Assembly (NCBI GenBank): GCA_017792445.1
Contig: CP051232.1
Coordinates: 124,001-188,000, forward strand
Source: Maritimibacter sp.
GTDB taxonomy: Bacteria; Pseudomonadota; Alphaproteobacteria; Rhodobacterales; Rhodobacteraceae
DNA: 64,000 nucleotides
Reading direction: 5' to 3'
Of this stretch, positions 33,238 through 42,931 are shown one piece after another (position 1 is the stretch's first letter; every line of letters begins with the position of its first letter). The translations under genes were made by a program, and so were the position numbers. The notes beneath the pieces were generated by a model, which was not told the origin of the DNA, did not search any database, and saw only the letters and a list, made by a program, of their open reading frames with translations.

Positions 33238-34224
33238 ATGGCGGACGGAAACCTGGATGTGACGGCGAAACCGACCGAAGAGCTCGACGTTCGCGACGTC
33301 TTCGGCATTGAATCAGAGATGAAGATCAAGGGCTTCGCTGACCGTTCGGACCGCGTGCCGGATGTCGACAGCACCTACAAGTTCGACCGCGACACCACGC
33401 TGGCAATCCTTGCCGCTTTCGGGCGCAACCGCCGCCTGATCATCCAGGGCTATCACGGCACCGGCAAATCGACCCACATCGAACAGGTCGCCGCGCGCCT
33501 GAACTGGCCCTGCGTGCGTGTGAACCTCGACAGCCACATCAGCCGGATCGACCTGATCGGCAAGGATGCGATCAAGCTGAAGGACGGCAAGCAGGTCACC
33601 GTGTTTCAGGAAGGCATCCTGCCGTGGGCGCTGCGCAACCCGACCGCCATCGTGTTCGACGAATACGACGCGGGCCGCGCCGACGTCATGTTCGTGATCC
33701 AGCGGGTGCTGGAGCATGACGGCAAGCTGACGCTTCTGGACCAGAACGAAGTGATCACGCCCCACCCGTATTTCCGCCTGTTCGGCACCGCGAATACCGT
33801 GGGTCTGGGCGACACGACGGGCCTGTATCACGGCGTTCAGCAGATCAACCAGGCCCAGATGGACCGCTGGTCGCTGGTCGCCACGCTGAACTATCTCAGC
33901 CACGATGCCGAGGCGGCGATCGTGCTGGCGAAGAACCCGCATTACAACAACGAGAAGGGCCGCCGCGAGATCAGCCAGATGGTCTCGGTCGCCGATCTCA
34001 CCCGGACCGCCTTCATGAATGGCGAGTTGTCCACGGTCATGTCGCCGCGGACCGTCATCAACTGGGCGCAGAACTCCGAGATTTTCCGCGACATCGGCTA
34101 TGCCTTCCGCGTGACCTTCCTCAACAAGTGCGACGAGCTAGAGCGTGAAACGGTGGCCGAGTTCTACCAGCGCTGCTTTGACGAGGAACTGCCCGAAAGC
34201 GCCGCGTCGGTCGCCATCGCCTGA
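33238..34224 (+). CDS. cobS: Aerobic cobaltochelatase subunit CobS
   Basis: A 328-residue AAA+ ATPase that with CobT and CobN inserts cobalt into hydrogenobyrinic acid a,c-diamide (vitamin B12 synthesis). Walker A is [13 protein letters not shown] (residues 77-89), Walker B is [13 protein letters not shown], and the sensor region is [20 protein letters not shown]. Length matches the family. cobT lies 640 bases downstream, but a strong terminator and a small secreted-protein gene come between. cobN is not in the window. Confidence 0.95.
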   Translation: MADGNLDVTAKPTEELDVRDVFGIESEMKIKGFADRSDRVPDVDSTYKFDRDTTLAILAAFGRNRRLIIQGYHGTGKSTHIEQVAARLNWPCVRVNLDSHISRIDLIGKDAIKLKDGKQVTVFQEGILPWALRNPTAIVFDEYDAGRADVMFVIQRVLEHDGKLTLLDQNEVITPHPYFRLFGTANTVGLGDTTGLYHGVQQINQAQMDRWSLVATLNYLSHDAEAAIVLAKNPHYNNEKGRREISQMVSVADLTRTAFMNGELSTVMSPRTVINWAQNSEIFRDIGYAFRVTFLNKCDELERETVAEFYQRCFDEELPESAASVAIA

Positions 34225-34246
34225 TCCGGCGGACATGCCAGACACC

Positions 34247-34277
34247 AAGCCCGGGCCCTTCGCCCGGGCTTTTTCGT
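34247..34277 (+). terminator. Terminator after cobS
   Basis: A perfect 10-bp stem, AAGCCCGGGC (34247-34256) with GCCCGGGCTT (34262-34271), a 5-nt loop, then TTTTCGTT. cobS therefore ends here and cobT must have its own promoter. Confidence 0.9.
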
Positions 34278-34355
34278 TGTGCCGCACAGGTTGCCCGCCC
34301 CAACGCCGGGCCACGCCTTAACGCCGCCGAAAGCCGCGACTGCTAGACACGCCCC

Positions 34356-34375
34356 GGGCCGGCAAGATCCGGCCC
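34356..34375. other. Small hairpin in the cobS-cobT gap
   Basis: A perfect 7-bp stem GGGCCGG with CCGGCCC and a 6-base loop, 49 bases before the ATG at 34424. No T-run follows within five bases. It may be a leader structure; no cobalamin riboswitch (B12 box) was recognised around it. Confidence 0.35.
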
Positions 34376-34423
34376 CAGTATTGCCCAATTGATCGGCAAG
34401 ATTTTTGGGGTAAGGTCTAGATA

Positions 34424-34822
34424 ATGAGCGGAATGCAAACACAGGTCACACTGTGGACAGTGCTGCTCCTGCTGACACTGTCCCCTCCCGAGGCCCGCGC
34501 CCTCGACGCGGTGGACCTGCCACGCCAATTCGCCAACTGCACAGGCCGCTATTCCGCCCTCATGGAACATCACTGGCTGATCGGAGAGACCGGCGACAAC
34601 CGGGCCGAGCGGCGGCGCAACTCTTTCGCCGCGATGCTGGACGCCGTGCGCGCGCCCGACACGGGCCGCACCGTTCTGGCTTGGCGGATCGAGGCGAAAG
34701 CCGCGCAGGCGGCTTTGCTGCTGGTCGCGACCTTCGGCACCGATCCCGGGCGCCGCGCGACTGCGGCGGCAAGCGCTGCGGACCATATCGCCCGCTGCGA
34801 CCAGCTGATGCTCGAAGGCTGA
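34424..34822 (+). CDS. Hypothetical secreted protein between cobS and cobT
   Basis: A 132-residue protein with a signal peptide (TLWTVLLLLTLSPPEARA) and a helical mature domain (LDAVDLPRQFANCTGRYSALMEHHWL; AEIAKA-type helices RIEAKAAQAALLLVATFG). Two conserved-looking cysteines (NCTGR; ARCDQL) could be bonded. I do not recognise the family. It lies 42 bases before cobT and is likely cotranscribed with it from a promoter just upstream (AAGGTCTAGATAATG). Confidence 0.75.
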   Translation: MSGMQTQVTLWTVLLLLTLSPPEARALDAVDLPRQFANCTGRYSALMEHHWLIGETGDNRAERRRNSFAAMLDAVRAPDTGRTVLAWRIEAKAAQAALLLVATFGTDPGRRATAAASAADHIARCDQLMLEG

Positions 34823-34864
34823 TTCCGCCTTGCGTTCGGGCCGCATCGGGCCGATGTATCGGGC

Positions 34865-36742
34865 ATGAAGAAGCCCAACGACAACCCGGCAGATCCCTTC
34901 AAGAAGGCACTTGCAGAGGCGACCCGCGTTCTTGCGGACGACCCCGAGCTTGCGGTTACCTATTCGGTCGACCCGCCGGGGCTGGGCAATGACTCGGTCC
35001 GGCTGCCGCAGATCAGCCGGCGGATGACCAAGCAAGAGGTGCTGCTGGCCCGCGGCACCGCCGACGCCTATGCGCTGAAGCTGAAGCATCACAACGCGAA
35101 GACCCACAACCGCTATTCCCCGCAGGGCCAGATGGCCCGCGACCTGTACGAGGCGATGGAAACCGCCCGCTGCGAAGCGGTGGGCGCGATGACCATGCCC
35201 GGCACCGCGTCGAACATCGACGCCAAGATCGCGAACGAGGCGGAACGGCGCGGCTATGGCTCGATCACGCAGGCGTCCGAGGCGCCGCTGGCTGCCGCCG
35301 CCGGTTATCTGATCCGCCACCTCGCGACGGGCCGCCCGGTCCCCGCCGCCGCCGCCAACGTGATGAACCTGTGGCGCGACTTCATCGAAGAGCACGCGGC
35401 GGATACGCTGGGCAACCTTGACGAAACGCTGAAGGATCAGGCCGCCTTCGCCAAGTTCTCGCGCAAAATCATCGAGGACCTGGGCTACGGCGACCAGCTG
35501 GGCGACGACCCCGACGACATCTCGGAAGACGACGAGGATCAGGCAAGCTCGGACGAGCAGGAGGAAGAACCCGATTCCACCGGCTCGGAAGACGACCAGT
35601 CCGAGGATGACAGCGAGGCCGCGCCGGAGCAAAGCCAGGAAGAACAGATGGACGCCGCCGAAGCGCAGGTGTCCACCGACGAGATCGACGACATGGAGAT
35701 GTCGGAAGAGACGGAGATGCCCGAGGGCGACATGCCCCTCGAACCTCCGCCGCCCCCGCCCCATTCCGAGGCCGATCCGGGCTACAAGGTCTTCACCACG
35801 GCCCATGACGAGGAAATCCGCGCCGAGGAACTGGCCGAACCGCAAGAGCTTGAACGCCTGCGCGCCTATCTCGACCAGCAGCTTGAACCGCTGAAGGGCG
35901 CCGTGTCGCGTCTGGCCAACAAGCTGCAACGGCGGCTTCAGGCGCAGCAGAACCGCAGCTGGGAGTTCGACCTCGAGGAAGGCACGCTGGACGCCGGACG
36001 GCTGGCGCGCGTCGTCGCCAACCCGACCACGCCCCTGTCGTTCAAGACCGAGAAAGACACCGAGTTCCGCGACACCGTGGTGACGCTGCTGCTGGACAAC
36101 TCCGGCTCGATGCGCGGGCGTCCGATCTCGATCGCCGCGATCTGTGCCGACGTGCTGGCGCGGACGCTGGAACGCTGCGACGTGAAAGTCGAAATCCTCG
36201 GCTTCACCACTCGCGCGTGGAAAGGCGGCCTGAGCCGCGAAGACTGGCTGAACGCCGGGCGCGAGCAGGGACCGGGCCGTCTGAACGACCTGCGCCACAT
36301 CATCTACAAGTCCGCCGACGCGCCGTGGCGCCGGTCGCGCGACAACCTTGGTCTGATGATGAAGGAAGGCTTGCTGAAAGAGAACATCGACGGCGAGGCG
36401 CTGGAATGGGCGCACCGCCGGGTCGCCTACCGCCCCGAGGCGCGGAAGATCCTTATGGTGATCTCGGACGGCGCGCCGGTGGATGACTCGACCCTTTCGG
36501 TGAATCCCGCCAACTACCTCGAAAAGCACCTGCGCGACGTGATCGCGATGGTCGAAAAACGCAAACAGGTGGAACTGCTGGCCATCGGCATCGGCCACGA
36601 CGTGACGCGCTATTACGACCGCGCGGTCACGATCACGGACGTCGAACAACTGGCCGGCGCTATGACCGAGCAACTGGCAAGCCTGTTCGACAGCGACCCG
36701 CGCGCCCGCGCGCGCATTATGGGCATCCGCAAGGCGTCCTGA
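34865..36742 (+). CDS. cobT: Cobaltochelatase subunit CobT
   Basis: A 625-residue CobT. The N-terminal domain (1-200) is followed by a very acidic linker (about 205-310, [17 protein letters not shown]) and a C-terminal von Willebrand A domain with the metal site [13 protein letters not shown] (near residue 410) and ISDGAPVDD. The vWA domain works with the AAA+ ring of CobS to drive cobalt insertion by CobN. Length and acidic linker are typical. The start ATG at 34865 is followed by the usual short charged N-terminus. Confidence 0.95.
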   Translation: MKKPNDNPADPFKKALAEATRVLADDPELAVTYSVDPPGLGNDSVRLPQISRRMTKQEVLLARGTADAYALKLKHHNAKTHNRYSPQGQMARDLYEAMETARCEAVGAMTMPGTASNIDAKIANEAERRGYGSITQASEAPLAAAAGYLIRHLATGRPVPAAAANVMNLWRDFIEEHAADTLGNLDETLKDQAAFAKFSRKIIEDLGYGDQLGDDPDDISEDDEDQASSDEQEEEPDSTGSEDDQSEDDSEAAPEQSQEEQMDAAEAQVSTDEIDDMEMSEETEMPEGDMPLEPPPPPPHSEADPGYKVFTTAHDEEIRAEELAEPQELERLRAYLDQQLEPLKGAVSRLANKLQRRLQAQQNRSWEFDLEEGTLDAGRLARVVANPTTPLSFKTEKDTEFRDTVVTLLLDNSGSMRGRPISIAAICADVLARTLERCDVKVEILGFTTRAWKGGLSREDWLNAGREQGPGRLNDLRHIIYKSADAPWRRSRDNLGLMMKEGLLKENIDGEALEWAHRRVAYRPEARKILMVISDGAPVDDSTLSVNPANYLEKHLRDVIAMVEKRKQVELLAIGIGHDVTRYYDRAVTITDVEQLAGAMTEQLASLFDSDPRARARIMGIRKAS

Positions 36743-36874
36743 GCCCCGCGCCTTTCGCCTGCTTCGACCCAGCCCCTTCGCGGGCCCGGGCGCGCCGTCT
36801 GACGCGCCCGCATCCGTCCCTCTGGCATCTTCCGCGACGATTGGGCAGTCTCGCCGCAAACGACAGGAGCCCCC

Positions 36875-38689
36875 ATGTTCCAGACTTTCGACAGCACCAG
36901 TTCCCCCGAACAGGGCCCGCCCCGGCTGGCCGCGCTGCGGCGCGAGATCAAGGCGGAGAAGCTTGACGGGTTCATCGTGCCGCTCGCCGACCAGCATCAG
37001 GGCGAATACGTCGCCGACTGCGACAAGCGGCTGGAGTGGCTGACCGGCTTCACCGGTTCGGCGGGCTTCTGTGTCGCGCTCGCCGACCGTGCGGGTGTCT
37101 TCGTCGACGGCCGCTACCGGGTGCAGGTGAAGGCGCAGGTCGCCTCGGACTACACCCCCGTCGACTGGCCCGAGACCAAGCTGGGCGACTGGCTGGCCGA
37201 GGCCCTGCCCGACGGCGGCAAGGTCGGTTTCGACCCGTGGCTGCATACGCTGGGCGAGATCGAAGCGGTCGAGAAACGCCTGAAAGGCACCGGGATCACG
37301 CTGGTGGAAAGCGACAACCTCGTCGACCGCATCTGGGACGACCGTCCCGACCGTCCCTGCGAGCCGGTGACCCGCTATCCCGACGACATGGCTGGCGAAA
37401 CCGACGCCGAGAAACGCGGCCGCCTCGCCGCCGCCCTGCGCGACGCGAACCAGCAGGCGGCGGTGCTGACCCTGCCAGACTCGATCTGCTGGCTGCTGAA
37501 CGTGCGCGGCGCGGATATCCCGCGCAACCCGGTGGTGCAGGCCTTCGCCATTCTGCACGACGACGGCAAGGTGCAGATCTTCTCGGACGAGGCGAAGTTC
37601 CGGGGCCTCGCCACCGACAAGGCCGTCGACATCGCGCCGTGGGATGCCTTCGAGCCGGTGCTGACGCAGCTTGACGGACCGGTCCGCGTGGACAAGTCCA
37701 GCGCCCCGCTGGCCGTGACACGGGCGCTGCAATCGGCGGATATCACGATCTCTTACGCCGACGACCCCTGCATCCTGCCCAAAGCCTGCAAGAACGACAC
37801 CGAACTCACCGCCGCCCGCGCCGCCCACCTGCGCGACGCCGCCGCGATGTGCGAGTTTCTTGCGTGGGTGGACGCCGAGGGCCAGAAGCTTGCCTCGGAC
37901 AGCGGCCACAAGGTGACCGAGACCGACGTCGTCCGGGCGCTCGAAGGCTTCCGCCGCGCGACCAACGCGCTGCAAGAGATCAGCTTTGATACGATCTGCG
38001 GCTCTGGCCCGAACGGGGCCATCGTCCACTATCGCGTCACCGAGGACACCGACCGTCAGATTGCCCCCGGTGAGTTGCTGCTGGTCGACAGTGGCGGCCA
38101 GTATCTCGACGGCACCACGGACATCACCCGCACCATCGCCATCGGCACGCCCACCGACGAGCAGCGCGCCTGCTTTACGCGGGTGCTGAAAGGCATGATC
38201 GCGATCTCGCAGGCGCGCTGGCCCAAGGGACGTTCGGGCCATGATCTCGACGTGCTGGCCCGCATCGCGCTGTGGCGCGCCGGGCAGGACTATGACCACG
38301 GCACCGGCCACGGCGTCGGGCAATACCTGTCGGTTCACGAGGGCCCCGCCCGCATCAGCCGCGTGTCCGACATCGCGCTGGAGCCGGGGATGATCCTGTC
38401 GAACGAGCCGGGCTACTACCGCGAAGGCGCGTTCGGCATCCGGATCGAAAACCTCGTGGCGGTGCAGAACGCGCCCGCCCTGCCCGGCGGCGATGCGCAC
38501 CGGGCGATGCTGGACTTCGAAACGCTGACATACGTGCCCATCGATCTTGCACTGGTCGATGCAGAGCTTCTGGACCGCGACGAACGCGCGTGGCTCAACG
38601 CGTACCATGCCGAATGTCATGCGCGTCTGGCGGACCGCGTGTCCGAGACGACGGGCGACTGGCTGTCGCGGGCGACCAAAGCGATTTGA
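36875..38689 (+). CDS. Aminopeptidase P family protein (M24)
   Basis: A 604-residue cytosolic metallopeptidase of the large M24B type removing N-terminal residues before proline. Two creatinase-like N-terminal domains (GFTGSAGFCVALADRAGVFVD; LRDANQQAAVLTLPDSICWLLN) precede the pita-bread catalytic domain. Its metal ligands are visible: Asp in LLVDSGGQY, Asp in GTTDITRT, His in GTGHGVGQYLSVHEGP, Glu in LSNEPGYY and Glu in GIRIENL. Single gene after cobT. Confidence 0.93.
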   Translation: MFQTFDSTSSPEQGPPRLAALRREIKAEKLDGFIVPLADQHQGEYVADCDKRLEWLTGFTGSAGFCVALADRAGVFVDGRYRVQVKAQVASDYTPVDWPETKLGDWLAEALPDGGKVGFDPWLHTLGEIEAVEKRLKGTGITLVESDNLVDRIWDDRPDRPCEPVTRYPDDMAGETDAEKRGRLAAALRDANQQAAVLTLPDSICWLLNVRGADIPRNPVVQAFAILHDDGKVQIFSDEAKFRGLATDKAVDIAPWDAFEPVLTQLDGPVRVDKSSAPLAVTRALQSADITISYADDPCILPKACKNDTELTAARAAHLRDAAAMCEFLAWVDAEGQKLASDSGHKVTETDVVRALEGFRRATNALQEISFDTICGSGPNGAIVHYRVTEDTDRQIAPGELLLVDSGGQYLDGTTDITRTIAIGTPTDEQRACFTRVLKGMIAISQARWPKGRSGHDLDVLARIALWRAGQDYDHGTGHGVGQYLSVHEGPARISRVSDIALEPGMILSNEPGYYREGAFGIRIENLVAVQNAPALPGGDAHRAMLDFETLTYVPIDLALVDAELLDRDERAWLNAYHAECHARLADRVSETTGDWLSRATKAI

Positions 38690-38753
38690 GATGTTGTTGT
38701 TACGGTAGGGGTGCTACAACCCACCGGACACAAGACGTAGGGGACGGACGGAT

Positions 38754-39095
38754 ATGACAAGCCACATCAAGACCCGCAAGGCACCGGGCACGTGGGTGGT
38801 GCGCGCCGGCGGCGCTGTGCTGGGCGAAACCACCAACGCGGTTGAACTGACCGAGGGCGACTATCCGGCGGTGATCTACTTCCCCCGCGAAGACCTTGCG
38901 ATGGCCTTCCTCGAACCGTCCGAGACCCGGTCCACCTGCCCCTACAAGGGCGACGCGGTCTATTACACCATCCAGGCCAAAAGCGGCCCGATCCCGGACG
39001 CGGCGTGGAGCTATGAGACGCCGAAAGAAGGGCTGGAAGCGATTGCCGGGCACCTTGCCTTCTACACCGACCGGGTTGCGGTAGAGCAGCTCTGA
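38754..39095 (+). CDS. DUF427 domain protein
   Basis: A 113-residue protein of the DUF427 family, a small beta-barrel of unknown function. The start [21 protein letters not shown] and core [33 protein letters not shown] are characteristic. No catalytic site is agreed upon for the family. Confidence 0.88.
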   Translation: MTSHIKTRKAPGTWVVRAGGAVLGETTNAVELTEGDYPAVIYFPREDLAMAFLEPSETRSTCPYKGDAVYYTIQAKSGPIPDAAWSYETPKEGLEAIAGHLAFYTDRVAVEQL

Positions 39096-39140
39096 GCCGC
39101 CTTTCGCGGGGGACTCACGGGAGGGTCACAGGGGTCTCAC

Positions 39141-39205
39141 GGGGGGCGCTGCCCCCTCTGCGCCTGCGGCGCATTCACCCCCGGGATATTTCTGGACCAA
39201 AGAAG
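39141..39205. repeat. Dispersed intergenic element, family C, copy 1
   Basis: A roughly 65-base element: a GGGGGCGCTGCCCCC hairpin, a CTGCG...CGCA segment, then CCCCGGGATATTTCTGGACC and AAAGAAG. The same pattern is found inverted at 42850-42905 (there with CCGGACCG), 3.7 kb away, also in a gap. It lies between the convergent DUF427 and ribD genes and could serve as a transcript end. Confidence 0.8.
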
Positions 39206-39224
39206 GCGGCGCCAGCGCAGCCCG

Positions 39225-40322
39225 TCAGGCGTCGCGGTCCCAGACGTGCATCGCGTCTGGGCCGGTCTGCCGTGTCTCGGTCAGCGTGAAGCGGGGCGCG
39301 TCGCCAAGCCGGTCGACGCCCATCGCCCCCAGCGCCGGGCGCCCTTCGGCCCCCAGCGCGAGACCGGCCTGAAAGGTGACGAGGCGGTCCACGAGGTTGC
39401 CCGCGAGCAATGAGGCCGCAAGCGCGCCGCCGCCCTCGCAGAACACGCGGGTGATGCCCGCCTCTCCCAGTGCGTCCAGCGCCGTTTTCGGGTCGATCTG
39501 CCGGGAGCGCCCGGTGTCCAGCGGGATCAGCCGCGCGCCAAGGCTTTCCCACGCAGAGGTCAGATCCGGGCTGGCGTCGCCGCCGTGGCACAACCAGACC
39601 GGTACCTCCCGCGCGGTGCGGGCCAGCCGTCCGTCCAGCGGCAGGTCAAGATGGCGCGACCAGACCACGCGTACAGGCTGGCGCACCGGGCCGAAGTCGC
39701 GCACCGTCAGGTCCGGGTCGTCGGCGCGCGCGGTGCCGCCGCCCACCAGCACCGCGTCGTGGTCCAACCGCATCCCGTGCACCAGCCGCCGCGCAGCGGG
39801 GCCAGTGATCCAGCGGCTCTCGCCGGTCGCCGTCGCAATGCGCCCGTCAAGCGAGGTGGCGAGTTTCAACGTCAGGTGCGGCCTGCCCCGCTGGACCCGG
39901 CTGAGAAACCCCGCCTGCTGCCGCCGCGCCTCGGGGAACATCACCCCGGTGGTCACCGCGATCCCTGACGCTCTTAGCCGTGCGATGCCGCCGCCGTCGA
40001 CGCGGGGGTCCGGGTCCTGCAAGGCGACCACGACGCGGGCCACCCCCGCCGCGATCAGCGCGTCGGCGCAGGGCGGCGTCTTGCCATGGTGGGCGCAGGG
40101 TTCCAGCGTGACATAGGCCGTGGCGCCCCGCGCGGCCCCGCCCGCCGCGGCAAGCGCCATCGCCTCGGCATGTGGTCGTCCGCCGGGCTGGGTCCAGCCG
40201 CGGGCGATCACCCGGCCGTCCTTCACCAGCACGCAGCCGACGGCGGGGTTGGGCCAGACGTTGCCCAGCCCCCGCGCCGCCAGCGACAGCGCGTGGCGCA
40301 TGTGCCGGAGGTCGTCGCTCAT
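39225..40322 (-). CDS. ribD: Bifunctional riboflavin biosynthesis deaminase/reductase
   Basis: A 365-residue RibD catalysing the second and third steps of riboflavin synthesis from GTP. The N-terminal deaminase has the zinc site HAEAMALAAAGG (His) and YVTLEPCAHHGKTPPCADAL (two Cys). The C-terminal reductase (from about residue 150) has ATSLDGRIAT and FCEGGGALAASLLAGNLVDRL. It lies 29 bases behind nrdR on the same strand, the usual nrdR-ribD order of alphaproteobacteria. Confidence 0.94.
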   Translation of the reverse strand: MSDDLRHMRHALSLAARGLGNVWPNPAVGCVLVKDGRVIARGWTQPGGRPHAEAMALAAAGGAARGATAYVTLEPCAHHGKTPPCADALIAAGVARVVVALQDPDPRVDGGGIARLRASGIAVTTGVMFPEARRQQAGFLSRVQRGRPHLTLKLATSLDGRIATATGESRWITGPAARRLVHGMRLDHDAVLVGGGTARADDPDLTVRDFGPVRQPVRVVWSRHLDLPLDGRLARTAREVPVWLCHGGDASPDLTSAWESLGARLIPLDTGRSRQIDPKTALDALGEAGITRVFCEGGGALAASLLAGNLVDRLVTFQAGLALGAEGRPALGAMGVDRLGDAPRFTLTETRQTGPDAMHVWDRDA

Positions 40323-40351
40323 CGGAAGGTCACCGTCCCGTGGGGCGGCGG

Positions 40352-40822
40352 TCAGACCGCATCGGGCGGCAGGTGCGGGCGCAGTTCGCTGACGAAGTCC
40401 TCGAAGTCGTCCGCCGCCTGGAAGTTCTTGTAAACGCTGGCGAACCGGACGTAGGCCACGGTGTCGATCCGGGCGAGGCTTTCCATAACGATCTCGCCGA
40501 TGGTCTTGGACGGGATGTCCGTCTCGCCCATCGACTCCAGACGCCGCACGATGCCCGAGATCATCTGGTCGATGCGCTCGGGTTCCACCGGGCGTTTCTG
40601 CATCGAGATGCGGATCGAGCGTTCCAGCTTGTCGCGGTCGAAATCCTCGCGGCGCCCGTTCGACTTGATCACCACAAGATCGCGCAACTGCACCCGTTCA
40701 TAGGTCGTGAAGCGTCCACCACAGGCCGGACAGAACCGCCGCCGGCGGATCGCCACATGGTCCTCGGCCGGGCGCGAGTCTTTCACCTGAGTGTCGATAT
40801 TTCCGCAAAACGGACAGCGCAT
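40352..40822 (-). CDS. nrdR: Transcriptional repressor NrdR
   Basis: A 156-residue NrdR: an N-terminal zinc ribbon ([18 protein letters not shown] ... FCPACGGRF) and an ATP-cone domain ([19 protein letters not shown]). It senses ATP/dATP and represses ribonucleotide reductase genes. The ATG start is exact. A consensus DnaA box lies 28 bases upstream. Confidence 0.95.
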   Translation of the reverse strand: MRCPFCGNIDTQVKDSRPAEDHVAIRRRRFCPACGGRFTTYERVQLRDLVVIKSNGRREDFDRDKLERSIRISMQKRPVEPERIDQMISGIVRRLESMGETDIPSKTIGEIVMESLARIDTVAYVRFASVYKNFQAADDFEDFVSELRPHLPPDAV

Positions 40823-40849
40823 GGCCTCTCCATTGATCCCAGTCCCCGG

Positions 40850-40858
40850 TTATCCACA
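40850..40858. promoter_or_regulatory. DnaA box upstream of nrdR
   Basis: TTATCCACA, a perfect match to the 9-base DnaA consensus, in the 91-base gap between nrdR and the exostosin-like gene. By base composition fewer than 0.2 such sites would be expected in this window. Confidence 0.55.
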
Positions 40859-40913
40859 GCGACTATAGGGGAGCACCGAGAGGTTGGGTAGCCCCCGAAA
40901 CCGGCCACCGGAT

Positions 40914-41927
40914 TTAGCGTGGCATGTGTTGCCGCTGGGTTGCTTGCACCCTGCCCGCCATCTTCGACAGGGGTGTGTCGAGGAACTGCTGATAGGTCAT
41001 CCGCAGGATTGGAACCGGCTCTCCGGCGATGCGCGCGCGCCATGTGTCCAGAAACAGCGGCGCGAAATCGAAGCGGCCGCGCAGGATGCGCTCGCGCTCG
41101 GCCTGAAGCCGCGCGGGCGTCAGGTCGGTCCAGTCGGTGACGCGGACCACCGGAAGGTCGGTAAACAGCGTGCGGATCGGCAGATCCTCGACCACCGGAA
41201 CCGAGCCGAGGATCAGCGCCTCCCACGTGCGGTGGCAGTCCATGCCCCGCCCCCGCGGCGACAGGGTGAAGAAATGCCCGGTCGAGGCGCGCCAGCTTTC
41301 TGCGCGCGGCATCGGTGCGGGCTGCCAGTGCACCGCTTCGGGATCGAGCCGCGCCTTCATCGTCTCGCGCGCCGTATTGCCGGTGGCGAAATGCCAGTTC
41401 GAGAAGCCGGTGACCTCGCGCTGCGCCAAGGGCTTGCCCGCACAGCGGATCGCGTCCAGTTCCGCCTCTTGCACCGCCGGCGTCGCTGGCGGGCCCCAGC
41501 CGGGTTTCCGCCCGATGGACAGCGTGTGGTAGTCGAGGCCAAGCGGCAGCGCCGACAGCCGCGGGTGCGTCATCGCAAGGTTCTGGGCGTGCCAGTGGCG
41601 CAGGCCGGGATGGTACAGCAAGGCCTCCAGCACCTCCTTGCGGACCTGTCCGGGGCGGATGTCGTTGGTGCTGTTTCCGGTCACCAGCGTGAACGGCCCG
41701 GCAATCCGCGGCAGCACCCGTGCAACGAAGCGGTCCAGCAGTTCCGGCTGCACATAGACCGGATCGCCCGGGTGATGGCGGCGCAGCATATCGCGGGGCA
41801 GCTTCGGGAACCGCCCGGGACGCGGCACACCCCGCGCCGCGATGCTTTTCAGCAGGCCGAAGTTCGACACGAAACGGCAAGCCGTCTCGTCACCGCCGTA
41901 GCGCCCGTTGTAACTTGCGTCGTTCAT
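40914..41927 (-). CDS. Exostosin-like glycosyltransferase-type protein
   Basis: A 337-residue protein resembling exostosin-family glycosyltransferases. Recognisable parts are PFTLVTGNSTNDIRPGQV and LPLGLDYHTLSIGRKP. Towards the C-terminus comes the nucleotide-sugar pattern SPRGRGMDCHRTWEALILGSVPVVED, in which the Glu of TWEAL binds the donor in this fold. The acceptor is unknown. It overlaps yjbQ by four bases (ATGA), but they are unlikely to be functionally linked. The ATG at 41927 was taken rather than longer forms that run into yjbQ. Confidence 0.7.
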   Translation of the reverse strand: MNDASYNGRYGGDETACRFVSNFGLLKSIAARGVPRPGRFPKLPRDMLRRHHPGDPVYVQPELLDRFVARVLPRIAGPFTLVTGNSTNDIRPGQVRKEVLEALLYHPGLRHWHAQNLAMTHPRLSALPLGLDYHTLSIGRKPGWGPPATPAVQEAELDAIRCAGKPLAQREVTGFSNWHFATGNTARETMKARLDPEAVHWQPAPMPRAESWRASTGHFFTLSPRGRGMDCHRTWEALILGSVPVVEDLPIRTLFTDLPVVRVTDWTDLTPARLQAERERILRGRFDFAPLFLDTWRARIAGEPVPILRMTYQQFLDTPLSKMAGRVQATQRQHMPR

Positions 41928-42352
41928 CCCGCGGCAGGCACCAGCATCGCCGCCACCTCGCGCCGGTGCGGCCGGGCGCGATGCTCGAACAGGTAGATCC
42001 CCTGCCACGTCCCCAGCACCATGCGGCCGCCGACCACCGGGATCTGCAGGCTGACCGGCAAAACCGACGCCTTCAGATGCGCCGGCATGTCATCGGGGCC
42101 TTCCAGCACATGCGTCAGGTAGGACATCGAGGGATCGTCGGCATCGGGGATCAGCCGCTTGAGCCACGCAAGCAGGTCGGTCTTCACATCGGGGTCCGCG
42201 TTTTCCTGCACCAGCAGCGAACAGCTGGTGTGACGCACGAACAGCGTCAGCACGCCTTCGCGGGCGCCGCCATTGGACAGCCACCCCGCCACCTCGCGGG
42301 TAAACTCGTACAGGCCCGCGCCGCGGGTCTCGATCCGGAAATTGCTATACAC
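41924..42352 (-). CDS. yjbQ: YjbQ/UPF0047 family protein
   Basis: A 142-residue trimeric YjbQ-family protein. Conserved residues are in LFVRHTSCSLLVQENADPDV and SYLTHVLEGPDDMPAHLKAS and GTWQGIYLFEHR. Some members show weak thiamine-phosphate synthase activity in vivo, but the true role is unclear. The start is a GTG at 42352, eight bases after a perfect AAGAGGA (42361-42367); there is no ATG that preserves the conserved N-terminus. Confidence 0.9.
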   Translation of the reverse strand: MYSNFRIETRGAGLYEFTREVAGWLSNGGAREGVLTLFVRHTSCSLLVQENADPDVKTDLLAWLKRLIPDADDPSMSYLTHVLEGPDDMPAHLKASVLPVSLQIPVVGGRMVLGTWQGIYLFEHRARPHRREVAAMLVPAAG

Positions 42353-42447
42353 GCGCCCGATCCTCTTGGCCGGATCATCAGCCCGATCCGGCCGCAAGGC
42401 AACCGGCCCCCGCGATTGACGCGAGGGCCGTGTCCGTTCTGCCCGCC

Positions 42448-42702
42448 TCAGGCGGAACCCGTCTCTGGCGCAGGCTGCGCGTTGACGGTGATCGCGCCGG
42501 TCCGGGCAAGCCGCCGCAGCGCCGCGCGGGCCAGCTTGATCTGTGACGCCTTGGCTGCGTCCCACGCCGACCGAAGCTCGTCCTCCGCCGCGTCCGGGTG
42601 CGTCGCCTTGTACGTCTCGGTCCACATGTAGCGGGCGAGACTGCGCGCGGCCTGCCGGTTTTCCACCGGTTTCTCCGGCGCGGGGCTGGTCTGTGTCTTC
42701 AT
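42448..42702 (-). CDS. Small hypothetical protein
   Basis: An 84-residue helical protein, not recognised. A flexible start (MKTQTSPAPEKPVENRQ) is followed by a strongly helical part (ARYMWTETYKATHPDAAEDE; ELRSAWDAAKASQIKLARAA). Coding bias matches the neighbours. No TM or signal. The ATG at 42702 has CAGGA before it. Confidence 0.65.
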   Translation of the reverse strand: MKTQTSPAPEKPVENRQAARSLARYMWTETYKATHPDAAEDELRSAWDAAKASQIKLARAALRRLARTGAITVNAQPAPETGSA

Positions 42703-42849
42703 GATGTCCTGTCCTGCTCGGGCGGCCTTGTGCCGCCTCGCCCGACAGATACGCCGCGCCCGGTCCGCCGGATGCGGCGTTCGCGACATGGTCGCAGGAA
42801 TGCGCCGCTTTTCTTGCGCCGTCCGCGCATTACCTCTCTCCCCTTCCTG

Positions 42850-42905
42850 CTTCTTCGGTCCGGAAATATCCCGGGGGAGGCCGCAGGCCGGGGGCAGAGC
42901 CCCCA
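42850..42905. repeat. Dispersed intergenic element, family C, copy 2
   Basis: The reverse-complement orientation of the element at 39141-39205: CTTCTTCGG, then GGAAATATCCCGGGGG, a GCCGCAGGCC segment and the GGGGGC..GCCCCC hairpin. It stands between the divergent small hypothetical gene and the SDR gene. Confidence 0.8.
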
Positions 42906-42931
42906 GCGACGACAGACACGGGAGAGACGAC

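Noticed and set aside
34247-34423. Cobalamin riboswitch before cobT
   Set aside because: The gap holds a terminator and a short hairpin but no B12 box or the expected multi-stem fold; I could not support a riboswitch.
34343-38620. A 1425-codon open frame on the minus strand
   Set aside because: It lies antisense to cobT and the M24 peptidase, both with complete motifs; the protein is Arg/His/Val-rich and has no recognisable domain. It arises from the G+C-rich third positions of the real genes.
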